Shown here: in pieces, positions 36,301-48,800 of the stretch
How positions within the stretch are numbered: position 1 is the stretch's first letter
How the letters are laid out: each line of letters opens with the position of its first letter
Origin: Elgaria multicarinata webbii
Lineage: Eukaryota; Chordata; Lepidosauria; Squamata; Anguidae
DNA: 64,000 bases
Assembly (NCBI RefSeq): GCF_023053635.1
Contig: NC_086185.1
Span: 11,282,501 to 11,346,500 of the forward strand
Reading direction: 5' to 3'
The notes under the pieces: model-generated
Database searches by the model: none
Told to the model about the DNA's origin: nothing
What the model saw: only the letters and a program-made list of their open reading frames with translations
Position numbers and translations under genes: made by a program

Positions 36301-39300
36301 GTTTGGAAGCTAAATTAAAAGAGGAGGAGGAGGAGGAAGGAGGAGGAGGGAGGAGGAGGAGGGAGGAAGAAGGAGGAGGGAGGAGGAGGAGGGAGGAGGA
36401 GGAGGAAGAAGGAGGAGGGAGGAGGAGGAGGAGGGAGGAGGAGGAGGGAGGAGAAGGAGGAGGAAGAAGGAGGAAGGAGGGAGAGGAGGAGGGAGGAGGA
36501 GGGAGGAGGAGGAAGAAGGAGGAGAAAGAAGGAGGAGGAAGGAGGAGGAAGAGGGAGGAGGAAGGAGGAGGAAGAAGGAGGAGGAGGAAGGAGGAGGAGG
36601 AAGAAGGAGGAGGAGGAAGGAGGAGGAGGAAGAAGAAGGAGGAGGAGGAAGAAGGAGGAGGAGGAAGAAGGAGGAGGAGGAGGAAGGAGGAAGAGGAGGA
36701 GGAGGAAAGAGGAGGAGGAGGAAGGAGGAGGAAGGAGGAGAAAGAAGGAGGAGGAGGAGGAGGAGGTCATTCACCATTCCTGGGTGTAGAAGACCTCTTC
36801 ACCCATGGAATGTCATTCACAGAGGCTCCATCAAAGAAAGGCTCAAGAAAAAGTACGAGTTTTTGGACTGTACCAGTCCCAGTTGTTTGCTGGAAATGGG
36901 TTTCTCCTGCTGCACTGTAATGATATTCTAGTGATTTCCTTTGAACTGCAGGCTTGGATAGGTCCTTTAGAGTTCTGACTGGTTTTGAATGAAACCCAGA
37001 GCAGTTTCACTGCCCACTGACATTGGAGCCACCAGCCTCTACTGGGAGAAACAGTTGTTCTGTTTGCATGAATAGCACTCAAGCAGGAGTGGGCAACTTC
37101 TGGTGTTCCAGATTGGACTGAAACACCCATCAGTCCTCACTATTAGTTATGCTGGCTAGGGCAGATGGGAATTGCAGTCCAATAGCATCTTGAAGGCCAA
37201 GAGTTGCACCCCTCTGCACTGTCACCTACTTAGCCTCTTTTATTTTATTTTATTTTTTGACAGATTGGAGTATTTCAACAGCAAATACGTGCAGAAGTTC
37301 TTGCTCCGGGAATATGCGCAACCCAAGTCAAGCATTGTGCTCCTCTACGAGAAACTGGAAAGGAAGCATGCCATTGAGTTAGCTGAAGCAGGCCAACTCA
37401 TTTGTGGGCCGACCCATCAATCACTGCTGTAAGTTGGGGTTCCCCCCCTTCAACAAACAAATGAAACTGCCTTATACTAAATCAGATCACTGGTCCACCT
37501 AGCCTGGAACCATTGACTTCAGGGGTGTTAAACCACTGGCCCATGGATCGATCAGTCAGTCAGTTTATTGTGTTACAAGCAGTTAGCCATTATACACAAG
37601 TTATAAAAGAGAACAGTTTACAATAAAAATAATTGAGCATCATAAAAGGGGTCACTACCCAAACCCTTCATGCGTTGTGTAGAACGTATCTGCATAGACT
37701 TAGCTAAAAAAATTGACACTCTTAAAGAAACATTTTTTTTTGCATCTGATAACAAATGACAAACTTTTGCATGTGATGAGGAGCCCTTCAGCGATTTTAG
37801 CAAGGGAGAAATGTATATATTTCTAAGATCATTATACATAGGACATTCAAGCAAAACATGAATTAAGTCTTCGATAGAGACTGCATTACATCCACATACT
37901 CTATCTTTAATTGGTAATCTCTTATATCGTCCTAGCTGAACTGCTAAAGGGAGAACATTTAGTCTTGCCTGTGTGAAGATTATCCTCAATTTAATGTTGG
38001 GTACATCCACCAGATAATTTGGTATAGATAAATAAAATGGCGTGAAAGAATTATAGAAAGGGTTAGTTTTACAGGACTTAAGCTCTTCTGACTGAGACTG
38101 CATCTCTATATCCTTTAACCTTTGCAATAGCAGGGTTTTAGCTTTATCATGGCCCTGGGATAAGAGAAAGGGTATTGAAAATCCCAGATTCATTACAACC
38201 CCTTGCATTCTATACATCCATGAGTCTGAGCCCTCCTCGGCCAATGTCATCAGAAGAATCTCTGACAATTGTTGGAAGATGGATTTTAACCAAAAGAGCA
38301 GGGCTAATCTGAGAGCTTCCGCTCTAATTGGCATAACTCCTGCTTCTGCATGCAGGAGTGCCAACTTTGTAGAGCTGGGCGCTGCCAAGAGTCTGCGCAA
38401 AAATTTGTTTTGCGCTTTTTCAAGTTGATCTAAATTTGTAAGCGCCCACAAGGGGGCTCCATATAACAACATGGGCAAAACCCTAAGCTTATAAAGTTCC
38501 ACTGTGGGCTGAATCAAATTTCCCCCTTTTGTCCGGTAAAATCTTATAAGCCCGTTCAAAGTTCTTTCCACAAGCAATGTACTTGCTTGAACCTGAAAGG
38601 ACCAGTTGCTCGTCCAATGAAATATACCACACCAAGATATTTATAAGAGGAGACTTGCTCTAGTTTGTTCCCATCAAGTTGCCAATTGCAGATTTTTTTG
38701 GATTTACCAAATATCATAGTTTTTGTCTTTTTGTAATTAATGGAGAGAAGTTTGTTCTTGCAATAATTACTAAATTGATTCAGCAATCTGCGAAGGCCAA
38801 TTTGGGTATAGGAGATCAACACAGCATCATCTGCGTATAGAAGGATAGAAAACTTCTGACTACCGATTTTAACTGGGAAATATTGATCGCCTCTTTAAAA
38901 CTCAACAACATCATTTACATAGAGGTTAAAGAGGAGGGGTGCAAGAAAGCATCCCTGCCTCACACCTTTTGTGACTGGAATCGAGTCTGTCAGGTGTCCT
39001 CTATCTAACCTGATTTTCAAAGATGTATTAGATGGACCGACCCATTAATCACTGCTGTAAGTTGGGGTCCCCCCTCCTTCAACAAACAAATGAAACTGCC
39101 TTATACTAAATCAGATCACTGGTCCACCTAGCCTGGAACCATTGACTTCAGGGGTGTTTAAACCACTGGCCCATGGATCAAATCTGGCCAGGCTCTGGAG
39201 ATCTTGGAAAGGAACCTGTACAAAACAAGGAGGATGGTGAGATTTCAATTCAGGCGATAATGACGGTGTTAAAGTAAAATGGCTGGAGATTCCTTTGGCG

Positions 39301-39999
39301 GGATTTCCCACAATGCCACTGGCCCATGGATCAAATCTGGTCAGGCTGGGGTCACAATAGTTGGACAATAGGGACAACTCTGCATGCTTCCAGGCACTAG
39401 GGGGCGATAGAGAATGTGTTGCATCAGCAGCCGTTTGCTCATCCCCCCAGTTCCTTTTTCCCGCTCCGTCCCCTTCCTCTTCCTTTCACCCCCCTTCTTT
39501 CTGCTTCTGCAAGAAGCAACACGTGCCACACAGTCTCTTCAGGAAGGAAGCAAGTAACCATAGCCCATGCCTTCACTTACTTACATCCATGCACCCAGTT
39601 TTAGAGGGTGCTTGCAATTGAACAGTTTTAGATAGCCTTCTCTGTTGATGTGTATAAAAGCACTAATAAAGTAAGTTGATTTGAACTATGTTTAAATCGG
39701 GTGTAGCCTGCATTTATTGCACCCAATACTAAATTCTGTGTTGCCATGCTTTCTTCATATAAGGCAACTCTGCTGTAAACTGCTCTAGACTTTCCAACAC
39801 AAATCTGGCCCTCTGGAGTTCACAGGGGAGCCATGGCCCTCTCTTCTGGCACTGCTGACAGTTTTCTGGCTTTTGCACAGTCCACTCCACCACCATTCTA
39901 AAAGTTATTGGCAGTTGGAGCTTTTAGCCAAAATATGCTGATACTTTTGATCCTTATTTTTACCCTAAAAGCGTCTCTGAAATGGAATTTAGTCAGTAA

Positions 40000-40098
<99 letters not shown>

Positions 40099-43000
40099 AT
40101 TCCGCTCCATAGTCGAAGGTCTCTGGGCGGTTTACAAAAGTTAAAAACAGTGAACATTAAAAACAAATATACAAAATTTAAAACCATAAAAAGCATAAAA
40201 TACAAACAAAAACAGACAATATCCATTTAATATGACACCCATAGTTTAAGACAGGATCGGAATAGAGAATTGGAGTGTCCTATCTTGCTTAATCAATGGA
40301 CTGTTGCCCTAGCAGCTGTATCTGGCATAGATCACAGGCTACGTCTTGTTCAGCAAAAAATAATGTTTCGGGTTATTTGGACTCCACAACGTCTTTTTAA
40401 TAAAGTTTTGTTTAACTTCCACAGTTGTTCTAGATGTAATGCACCTAATGCTTCCCTTATTCTTATGTTTTGGCAATGTCCAGGAGTCACTTCCTTTGGT
40501 GAAGAGCTTATAATAACGTTAAACTTTGTTCTGAAACAATCTGTAATATGGAACGATGTCCATGTCCTCCTAAATTACCTACCGGCTTCTTGGAAGTTAA
40601 CATACGGTTGGTGCAAATGGATCTCCAGAGCCAATATGACAGTTAAAAGACTTATATTATCATATTGGAATGACAAATGCTCACCTACCATAATGCAATG
40701 GACTGAGGATTTAATAATGCTATCTACATTTGAATGGATGTTATATAGGCGCATCTTGCAAGTGGATAAATATATGGATAGAATCATAGTATCAAGTGGA
40801 AGGGGCCTCTAAGGCCATCGAGTCCAAATCCCTGCTCAGTGCAGGAATCCACCTTAAAGCATTCCTGACAGATGGTTGTCCAGCTGCCTCTTGAAGGCCT
40901 CTAGTGTGGGAGAGCCCACAACCTCCCTAGGTTGTCGTACTGCTCTAACAGTCAGGAAGCTTTTCCTGATGTCCAGCGGGAATTTGGCTACCTGTGACTT
41001 GAGCCCATTAGTCCATGTCCTGTAGTCTGGGATGATCGAGAAGAGATTCTGGCTCTCCTCGGTGTGACAACCTTTCAAGTATTTGAAGAGTACTATCATC
41101 TCTCCCCTCTATCTTCTCTTCTCCAAGCTATTTGGTCTGCATTTCTTGAAACCTATGTATAATTCCTCCCCCTTTTTTAAAGAATGGTGCACTTGATGGG
41201 GAAAATGATGGTATTTTTTATGTATGTAATGTTTCTTTTTTCTTTTTTCATGACCCCTTTTTTGGTCTGTTTTGTTATTATTCACCATAAAAAATGGTAA
41301 AAGGAAATAAAATACATGTGCCTGTATCATTTTTTGTCTTTTCTCCATCTTTCCCCCTCTGTAGCCACAATGACACACCTGCCATCACGGTCAATGACTC
41401 GGAGAGTCTCAACCTGGACGATATGGATGATATCCAGAAGATCTTGGAAAGGAACCTGTACAAAACAAGGAGGACGGTGAGATTTCAATTCAGACGATAA
41501 TGACGGTGTTAAAGTAAAATGGCTGGAGATTCCTTTGGCGGGATTTCCCACAATGCCTTGGAGTGACAGTATATTGGGGGGCATTGTGGGAAATTAAAAT
41601 GTCAGCTCAGAGCCAGCCACCTAGCATGGTAGGGTGCAGGTCAGGAGCCAGTGCTCCAAAACTGCCCAATGGTCCTCCTTACTGATGATGGGATCGTCCT
41701 GGCCTGGGAAGTCAGGTGATGCTGTAGGACTAATCAGGTGCTACTGAGAGATCTAAACACAGTCCAGTGTTACCACATGCAGACCTTCTCAAATATACCC
41801 CAGTACTAATTCAGAATACTGGGTGGTCGCGGAATGGATCCAGGAACTGGATTTGGCTCCTAAGGGAGGCTGAACAATGACAATGTAATTGCTGCTCGGT
41901 AAGGCCTCAGGTGTGCATGTGTGTTGAGTGCTCAGGGCCAGGATGGGCAGGTACCCTTGGAGGCCAGCTGGCTGTAGGCAGACTGGCTGAAAATAGCTAG
42001 ACATGCTGGTTGGAAGCTAGAAGTTGGACAGCTCAAAGGTAGGACCAGGAGATGTCCCCAGCAGAATGAAGAACACAGAGTGTAAAAAATAATAATAAGT
42101 TGGTTGCCTGGACTGACAGAAGCCCATGCTTGGATATCTTAGTAGCATTAGGGTGACCCTATGGAAAGGAGGACAGGGCTCCTGTATCTTTAACAGTTGC
42201 ATAGAAAAGGGAATTTCAGCAGGTGTCATTTGTATATATGGAGAACCTGGTGAAATTCCCTCTTAATCACAACAGATAAAGTGCAGGAGCTATACTAGAG
42301 TGACCAGATTTAAAAGAGGGCAGGGCACCTGCAGCTTTAACTGTTTTGATGAAGAGGAAATTTCACCAGGTTCTCCATATATACAAATGACACCTGCTGA
42401 AATTTCCTTTTCAATACAACTGTTAAAGAAAAAGGAGCCCTGTCCTCCTTTTCATATGGTCACCCTAAGTAGCATCAGCGGACCCCTTCAGCATCCCTTG
42501 ACTTCCAAAGCCAGGAAGATCATGGGAAGGCATCAGCAGTGGCATGGCTGAGAGCATTGCTGCCCTGATGCCTGCCTTGGGATCCCTGTGCTGGGTAGCA
42601 GGGTCTGAGCCACCATTTTAGTTTCCCACAATAGCTTAGCCTTGTAACTCCGGGGCATTGTGAAAAATATTGAAATGGTGCTCAGACCCAATTGGAGTTG
42701 GAGAAACCTGCAACAGATTCAGATGAGGTCAGATTTCCATGAATCCGAACTGCAGATTTCGCAGCCTTTCAGTACCAGTTTTTCACTTTGGGGGGAGATT
42801 TGGGCTAACCCACATTAGTGTGAATCAGCGCTAATGTGCACTTGCGCAAATGCACTAATCCGCATCAGCACATTTTGCGCATTAGCGCAAATGTGCATTA
42901 GCGCAAGTAGAATGAAATTCTGGTGTGTGTTTTTTAAAAAAACCTGATTCTTCCAATAAGCGGACGACGGAATGAAAGACTCCTGGCAATCTGCAAAACA

Positions 43001-44333
43001 TAGATGGAATGGATATAATGAAATTTGTACATCCTTAGACCCAGCTGCTTTGGAATGGTTATAGAGCTGTTGCTGCTACCTGATACTTCTGGGATCAAAT
43101 TGCTGCTACCAGTGGGACCCACCAGTAAAGGAGGGACCTGGCCAGGGAGCTCTCTGCTGAAGGCATGGAGTTGGTCCTCTTGGGCACCATGGCAAACCCC
43201 AGCTGCAGTGGCCTGTCATTCCCTTCTCCAAATAGCAACAAGAGGTGACACAGGAAGTAGGGGGCCTGTGCCTGATACATGGACTTCCTGCTGTGATCCT
43301 AGTGATGACTGGAGGCCTGAATAAGTCCTTCTGTATGGCTCCGCTCTCCAGTTTACATAGCTTATCTTAGCTGAAAGAAGGAGCGGGGATGGTTCTGTTA
43401 TTCCCTGTGGGGATGCTGCATGCAACTGACACATGCACAACTAATAGATGGGTCAGACCCCTTGTGGGCAAAACAATGAAATACCAAAAATGGTTCACAC
43501 CGCCTATGTTGTCTCGCTTGCATTGTACATGACCCAGGTGCCGGCATACAACAGGCACACTCTTCCTGGAGAAACAGAGCCAGCAGAACAAGCCAAGGAG
43601 ATCTTGATCCTCAGGCACAAGAGTTGGCAGATCCACATGAACCAAAGTGACTCCGACCACGTGAGCAAGGAGGTAGGAAGGGCCATCTGTGGGCATGGAG
43701 ATATATTCAAATTAGAGTGAGATACGGGCTCAGTTCAGACAACCCGTTTCTCAGCGGTGGTTTCAGAACTCCATGGTGCAGTTGTTGCACCCCTATTGAG
43801 AAATGTGTTGTCTGGAGGGAAAACTCCACCCCACAGTGAAGTTTTTCTGGAAAACTTTCCACCCTGAATATCCACGCTGTTCAGAGGGGAGTTCCTGCAC
43901 AACCCTTGTGTTCTTTGTTGTCTGGAGGGCTGCATGGTGTTTCTTGCTACATTGAGTGGAGTTTCCCCCCTGGCAACAGAGTACCCTGGCTAGAGTGGCC
44001 AAAAGAGGAAGTGCTGCTCTAGGAGAGCTGCTGGGATTGTTTTTTTTCACAGCAGTGACTGATGGGATAGCATCGGGAGGGCTGGGGGAGGAGAAGGGTG
44101 GAGGAACTGTCAATCAAACACCACATTGGGTTTTACTCTACTCTACGGGAGCCCACACTCACACAATGGTGGAGTTTGAACATGATGTGTGGTGAGTGTA
44201 TCCTAAAAACTCCACCATTGTGTGGAGTTTTCACACCGCATAGAGAAAAGTGTTGTGTGAACTTAGCCACTGCGTTCCATCTTACTTGCATTGGTGGACC
44301 TTGAGATGCAAAATAGTGGGGGAGGAGACAATT

Positions 44334-44379
<46 letters not shown>

Positions 44380-45826
44380 GACAATAATAATAAATAATCG
44401 CCTATTGCTCCTCCCTCCCATGAGTCATATATCGGGATGACCTGTGTAAACAGATACAAATTGACATCCCTTAACAGGTGTTTGCCTACACATGTGAGGG
44501 CTAAAACTGTGTAAAGCTGAACCGCCTGGAACAGCCGGACAACAAACCATGGTTTGCCAAGGGGGCTTTGTTGAGACAAAAAAGGTCACACTGCATGGTT
44601 AACAAGCCACTGTGTGGAAAATGAGCTGCATTCAGACCACATGATAACCCACAGTACAACAACAAGCCACAGTTCAACAACAAGCCACACTCAAGCACTG
44701 AGTGTGGATTCGTGTCTTGTGTGAACACAGTCAATGTGTCTTAATTCACCATTCGAATCAAAACCAAGCCACCCCCAAATACTGCGCATTACAAGAAGGA
44801 CAGCTCACAACAACCCAACTAAGTGTGGGTTAGCATGCTTTGCAAACCCAGTCATTGACTGGCAGTGGATCTCTAGGTTGGAGAAGCCGGGATCAAACCT
44901 GGTTGCTTCTGCATGCAAACAGGTGCTCTACCCACTGAGCTACAGCACCCTTCCCCAGCCCTTCCTATGTTTAAATGAAGAATTAGTCACATGAGTTTTG
45001 TGTCGTACTACTAGGGATGAAAAGCACGATCTTTTTGACTTAGTTCTCGCCAAGGCGGCAAAATGGTTTCTAGACTGTACCACTTCAGACTGCAATCAGA
45101 ACTCACATGATTGAATTGTTCTACAACCTCCCCACCCCCAAGCAATCCATCTTGCAACCAGGTAACCTGAAAGATTGTTATCTACCTGCCCAAAGCTTAA
45201 GATCTTTTGTAAAGTCCCTGCTCTACATGGCCCTGTGAAGTGAAGGAGCTAGTAGGGACAGGGCCTTCTCAGTGGTGGCATTGCCTCCCCAGAGAGAACC
45301 ACCTGGTGCCATTTTACATGCCTGTTCAGTGACACCTGTTTGATTCTCTCAGGATTTAAAAGCCTGTAATTTTAACAATCAGGATATTTATCCCACTAAT
45401 GGTACATGGTGTGTTTTTATTTAGACTAAAGAATGTGGATTTAGTCCTTCTGCTGCTGGTTTTTTTTTAATAGTACAATTGTTTTTGAGATATCCCTAAG
45501 ATGCTCTTTTATCATGTTATCTCTGTGAGTCACCCAGAAAACTATATTATTGGGTGTAAATACTATAAATAAATTGTCACAGCACATGGAAAACTGGCTT
45601 GTCAGTGTGAAGGCTAGGTTAGAATCTTTCTCTCTGATTAGTTTTCTAAGTGCAGGGAATCTTTTTGTATAGATAAGCTTTATTGCCCTGGTTAGAAAGA
45701 GGCCAAGGAGAACACATTAGTGTGGTTAATTCCTCGTCATAATTCTTATCTATGCCGTTTCTCCTAGAGTTGTATTCTTCCTTTGACCACAAGATGGAGT
45801 CATTAGAACTACATTTACAAGATCAA

Positions 45827-45871
<45 letters not shown>

Positions 45872-48800
45872 TTAGGGAAATAAATATAAATTGTGAATAA
45901 ACCAAGGTGGGACATGTATAGGTAAAAAGGTAGGAAGAATAGAATGTGAGATTTTATTTTGGTTTGTGTTTTCAAATTATTTGCTTATGCGTTAATATTA
46001 GTTGTTCAATTCATTATTATTTTTTGCCAATTTCTAAGGACAAGATAGCCTACAGAAAGAGAGAGAGGTCTCAATACCTGAACAACATAAATTATTATTA
46101 TTAATAATATTTATTTATAAAGCGCCATCAATTTTCATGGCGCTGTACAAAACAAAACAAGACTATCTGCCATATGGCTTGCAATCTAAAATCACAGTAA
46201 CAGACAGGGGAGGGAGGGGAAAAACCAACTGGGGTAGGGGGCATTAAAACTAAAATATAGACTACTGTGACCATGCTATGATTGAAAAGAACTGCAAGTC
46301 AGCAATAAGACTTCAGAGTTCTGGTGATCAAGCCAAGGTCTGAATGAGCATTTTGATTGCACACAGAGACCCTTTGCTCCTCCTTTTGCTTGAACTTTGG
46401 TTCAACCCGGAAGCTTCTTATCAATTTAATCTGAACCAGGAAACTATAGTTACCAGCTTCAGAACAAGCAAGGATAATAAACCTACTTCAAACCAGGGTT
46501 AAATATCCTGGCATATTCCAAAGCTGTTAGCTATTGGGCTGGTTCGCACATAAGGACAACCCAGAGTATGGGTTGAGTATGAATTGCTTTTGAATCATGG
46601 GTTGTTGTTACATGCAAACCCTGCACTATGGTTTAACTATGGGTTGTGAACCATAAACATCCTAGAGACTACAACCCAACAACAAACCATGGTTTCTCTT
46701 CCTGAGTTGTTTAGCATTAAGAAGTCATAGTTAAACCATAGTGTAGGTAGGGTTCACGTGTAACAACAACCCATGATTCAACAGCAACCCATACTCAACC
46801 CATACTCTGGGTTGTCATTAACATGCAAACCAGGCCATTGTTTCCTGGTTTGGACGAAATGAGAAACTGCAGGTAACTGAAAACATCCTCATTTGTTCAT
46901 ACCACAAAGGGAGGAGTAAATGGGCTGCATTCATCAGCAAAAGGTTTGTTCAAATCTTGACTTAAAGATATAGTTGTCAGCAGAGTTAACTTAGAGCACC
47001 TGAAAAGTTTGATGAAATGAATCACTTTGCAAGATTTCCTGATTTGGAAAGTTTCTTGGCATGGGGCCATCACCAAGAAAGGCCTACAATATGTACCTCA
47101 CCCCCCATACAGTAGGTCTTGCATTTTATACCGAGTGGGATTTTGAGCAGATCCAGCTTCATAAATCTAAATACATGCCAGATGAAAGAAGTCACATAAC
47201 TGGAGTTCTTTTGTCAAGATGGTAGCATAATGCTACATCTATATAATTCTTAGATTTCGGGATTTTAAACATGATCTAATTCATCTCAACAACTATCCCG
47301 TAAGGGAGGTCGGTACTTATTTAGCCCAAATATCACACATGCTCATTCTGATTTACGTTGGGTTGGAACATGCCCCTTCATATAGGCTGAAACAGACTTG
47401 AAATGGGATCTGAATTTCTGTTGTTGTTTTTTGCTTTAACCTCCCAACTTTGATTGGATCTGTGGCATGGGGAAAGGAGAGCATTAATCCCTTTTCTGTG
47501 TTTCTTTTCCTGATCTATTGCATTCTCCTCAATCTCTTACTAGCCCGGCTGGGGCGTGAATACAAGCAGCCTAGAGGTATCTGTATTCTTTCCTAGAGCG
47601 TTTAATAGCAGCTGGTTTGTGTGTGTGTGTGTGTGTGTAGGATTTTGTTCAGTGAAATGGCGGAAGGTTTCAACACCTTCACCCTCCAGTCTTCATAACC
47701 ATTGCTTTAATCTATATCCCAATGCCCCCCCCCCCCACAGCCTACTTTAAATTAAAACAACAAAACGTTCAGGAAAACCTATCACTGATCTTCTCCATCA
47801 CATCTGTTTTGCCCTGAAGTCAAAAACTAGCGTCATCACACCAGCATTATAATGTGCAATCATTGCGAATTGCGTGCAAAGGACTTCGAAGTTTTCCATC
47901 TTATAATCTGCTTTGACTGTGAAGTACTCCCATGCATCGTGCCTTAATTGTGCTTCTTAGCCAAAAGAAGCGTCGTATTTTAGTACCCCTTTAAGAGCAA
48001 ATCTTTTGTTGTTCTCCGAGCGGCCACGGGGGGCGCAGGAGGAGGATTTGACATTTTTAAACTTCAAATTAAACATCTGCGTAAGTTTTAAGGACAAATC
48101 AAAATTGGCACAGTGATAGATATTAAGGAGGGCTTTCAGCATACCAAATTTGAATCAGATTGGGTCAACCGTTGATTATTTTATGATTTTTTTTTTACAT
48201 TTCCCCCCCTTAAACCCTTTTCCTGGTATGCAAACGATCTTAGCTGCGCCTCCGTCCGGGGTGTGATTTAGCTAACAACAACAACAACTTTACCCTATGG
48301 GGATAATTTGAGGGAAACAGGTACGTGGGATGAAGCTCAACATCAGTCCTCTACTATATAATTGTGAGAGAGTATTGTGTGCATTGTTTTTAAAGTCCCC
48401 AAATGGTTTACTTGCAGGCAATTCACTATCACAAATTACACGGAGTGCTCCCAAATGCTAGAGGACTTCCCATGCGCTGCAGTCCGGTGAATAAAATGCT
48501 GTTCACCATGCATTTCCACTTTGCTAATTTTATTTTATTTTCCACTGGGGACCTAATCAATTTTGTCAGCATGAAAAGAGTGACCCTCAACTCTTTAACC
48601 TCCTTCAGGGCTTTTTAAAATCTTGCCCATGAGAGAGAGAGGACAAACAATGTTACTACCTGGAGAGTCAGGAGATGTTTGCTGTTCAGGAAATTTAAAA
48701 AAAAGAGATCAAATTTGGAAGGGTTTTTGTCCATTTGTGGAACCTCTCTCTCTTTCTCTCTCCAGACATTGTATCTCCATAAGAGTTCTTCAGGGACTTT

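Noticed and set aside
36303-36920. Open frames of Glu/Gly/Arg or Leu/Pro/Ser repeats
   Set aside because: Homopurine microsatellite inside intron 7.
40270-40812. 180-codon open frame in intron 8
   Set aside because: C-terminal Tx1/L1-like LINE text with a C-x2-C knuckle; a second copy lies at 60925.
44883-44956. tRNA-Ala gene candidate on the minus strand
   Set aside because: Imperfect acceptor stem and extra D-loop base. It looks like a SINE head or pseudo-tRNA.
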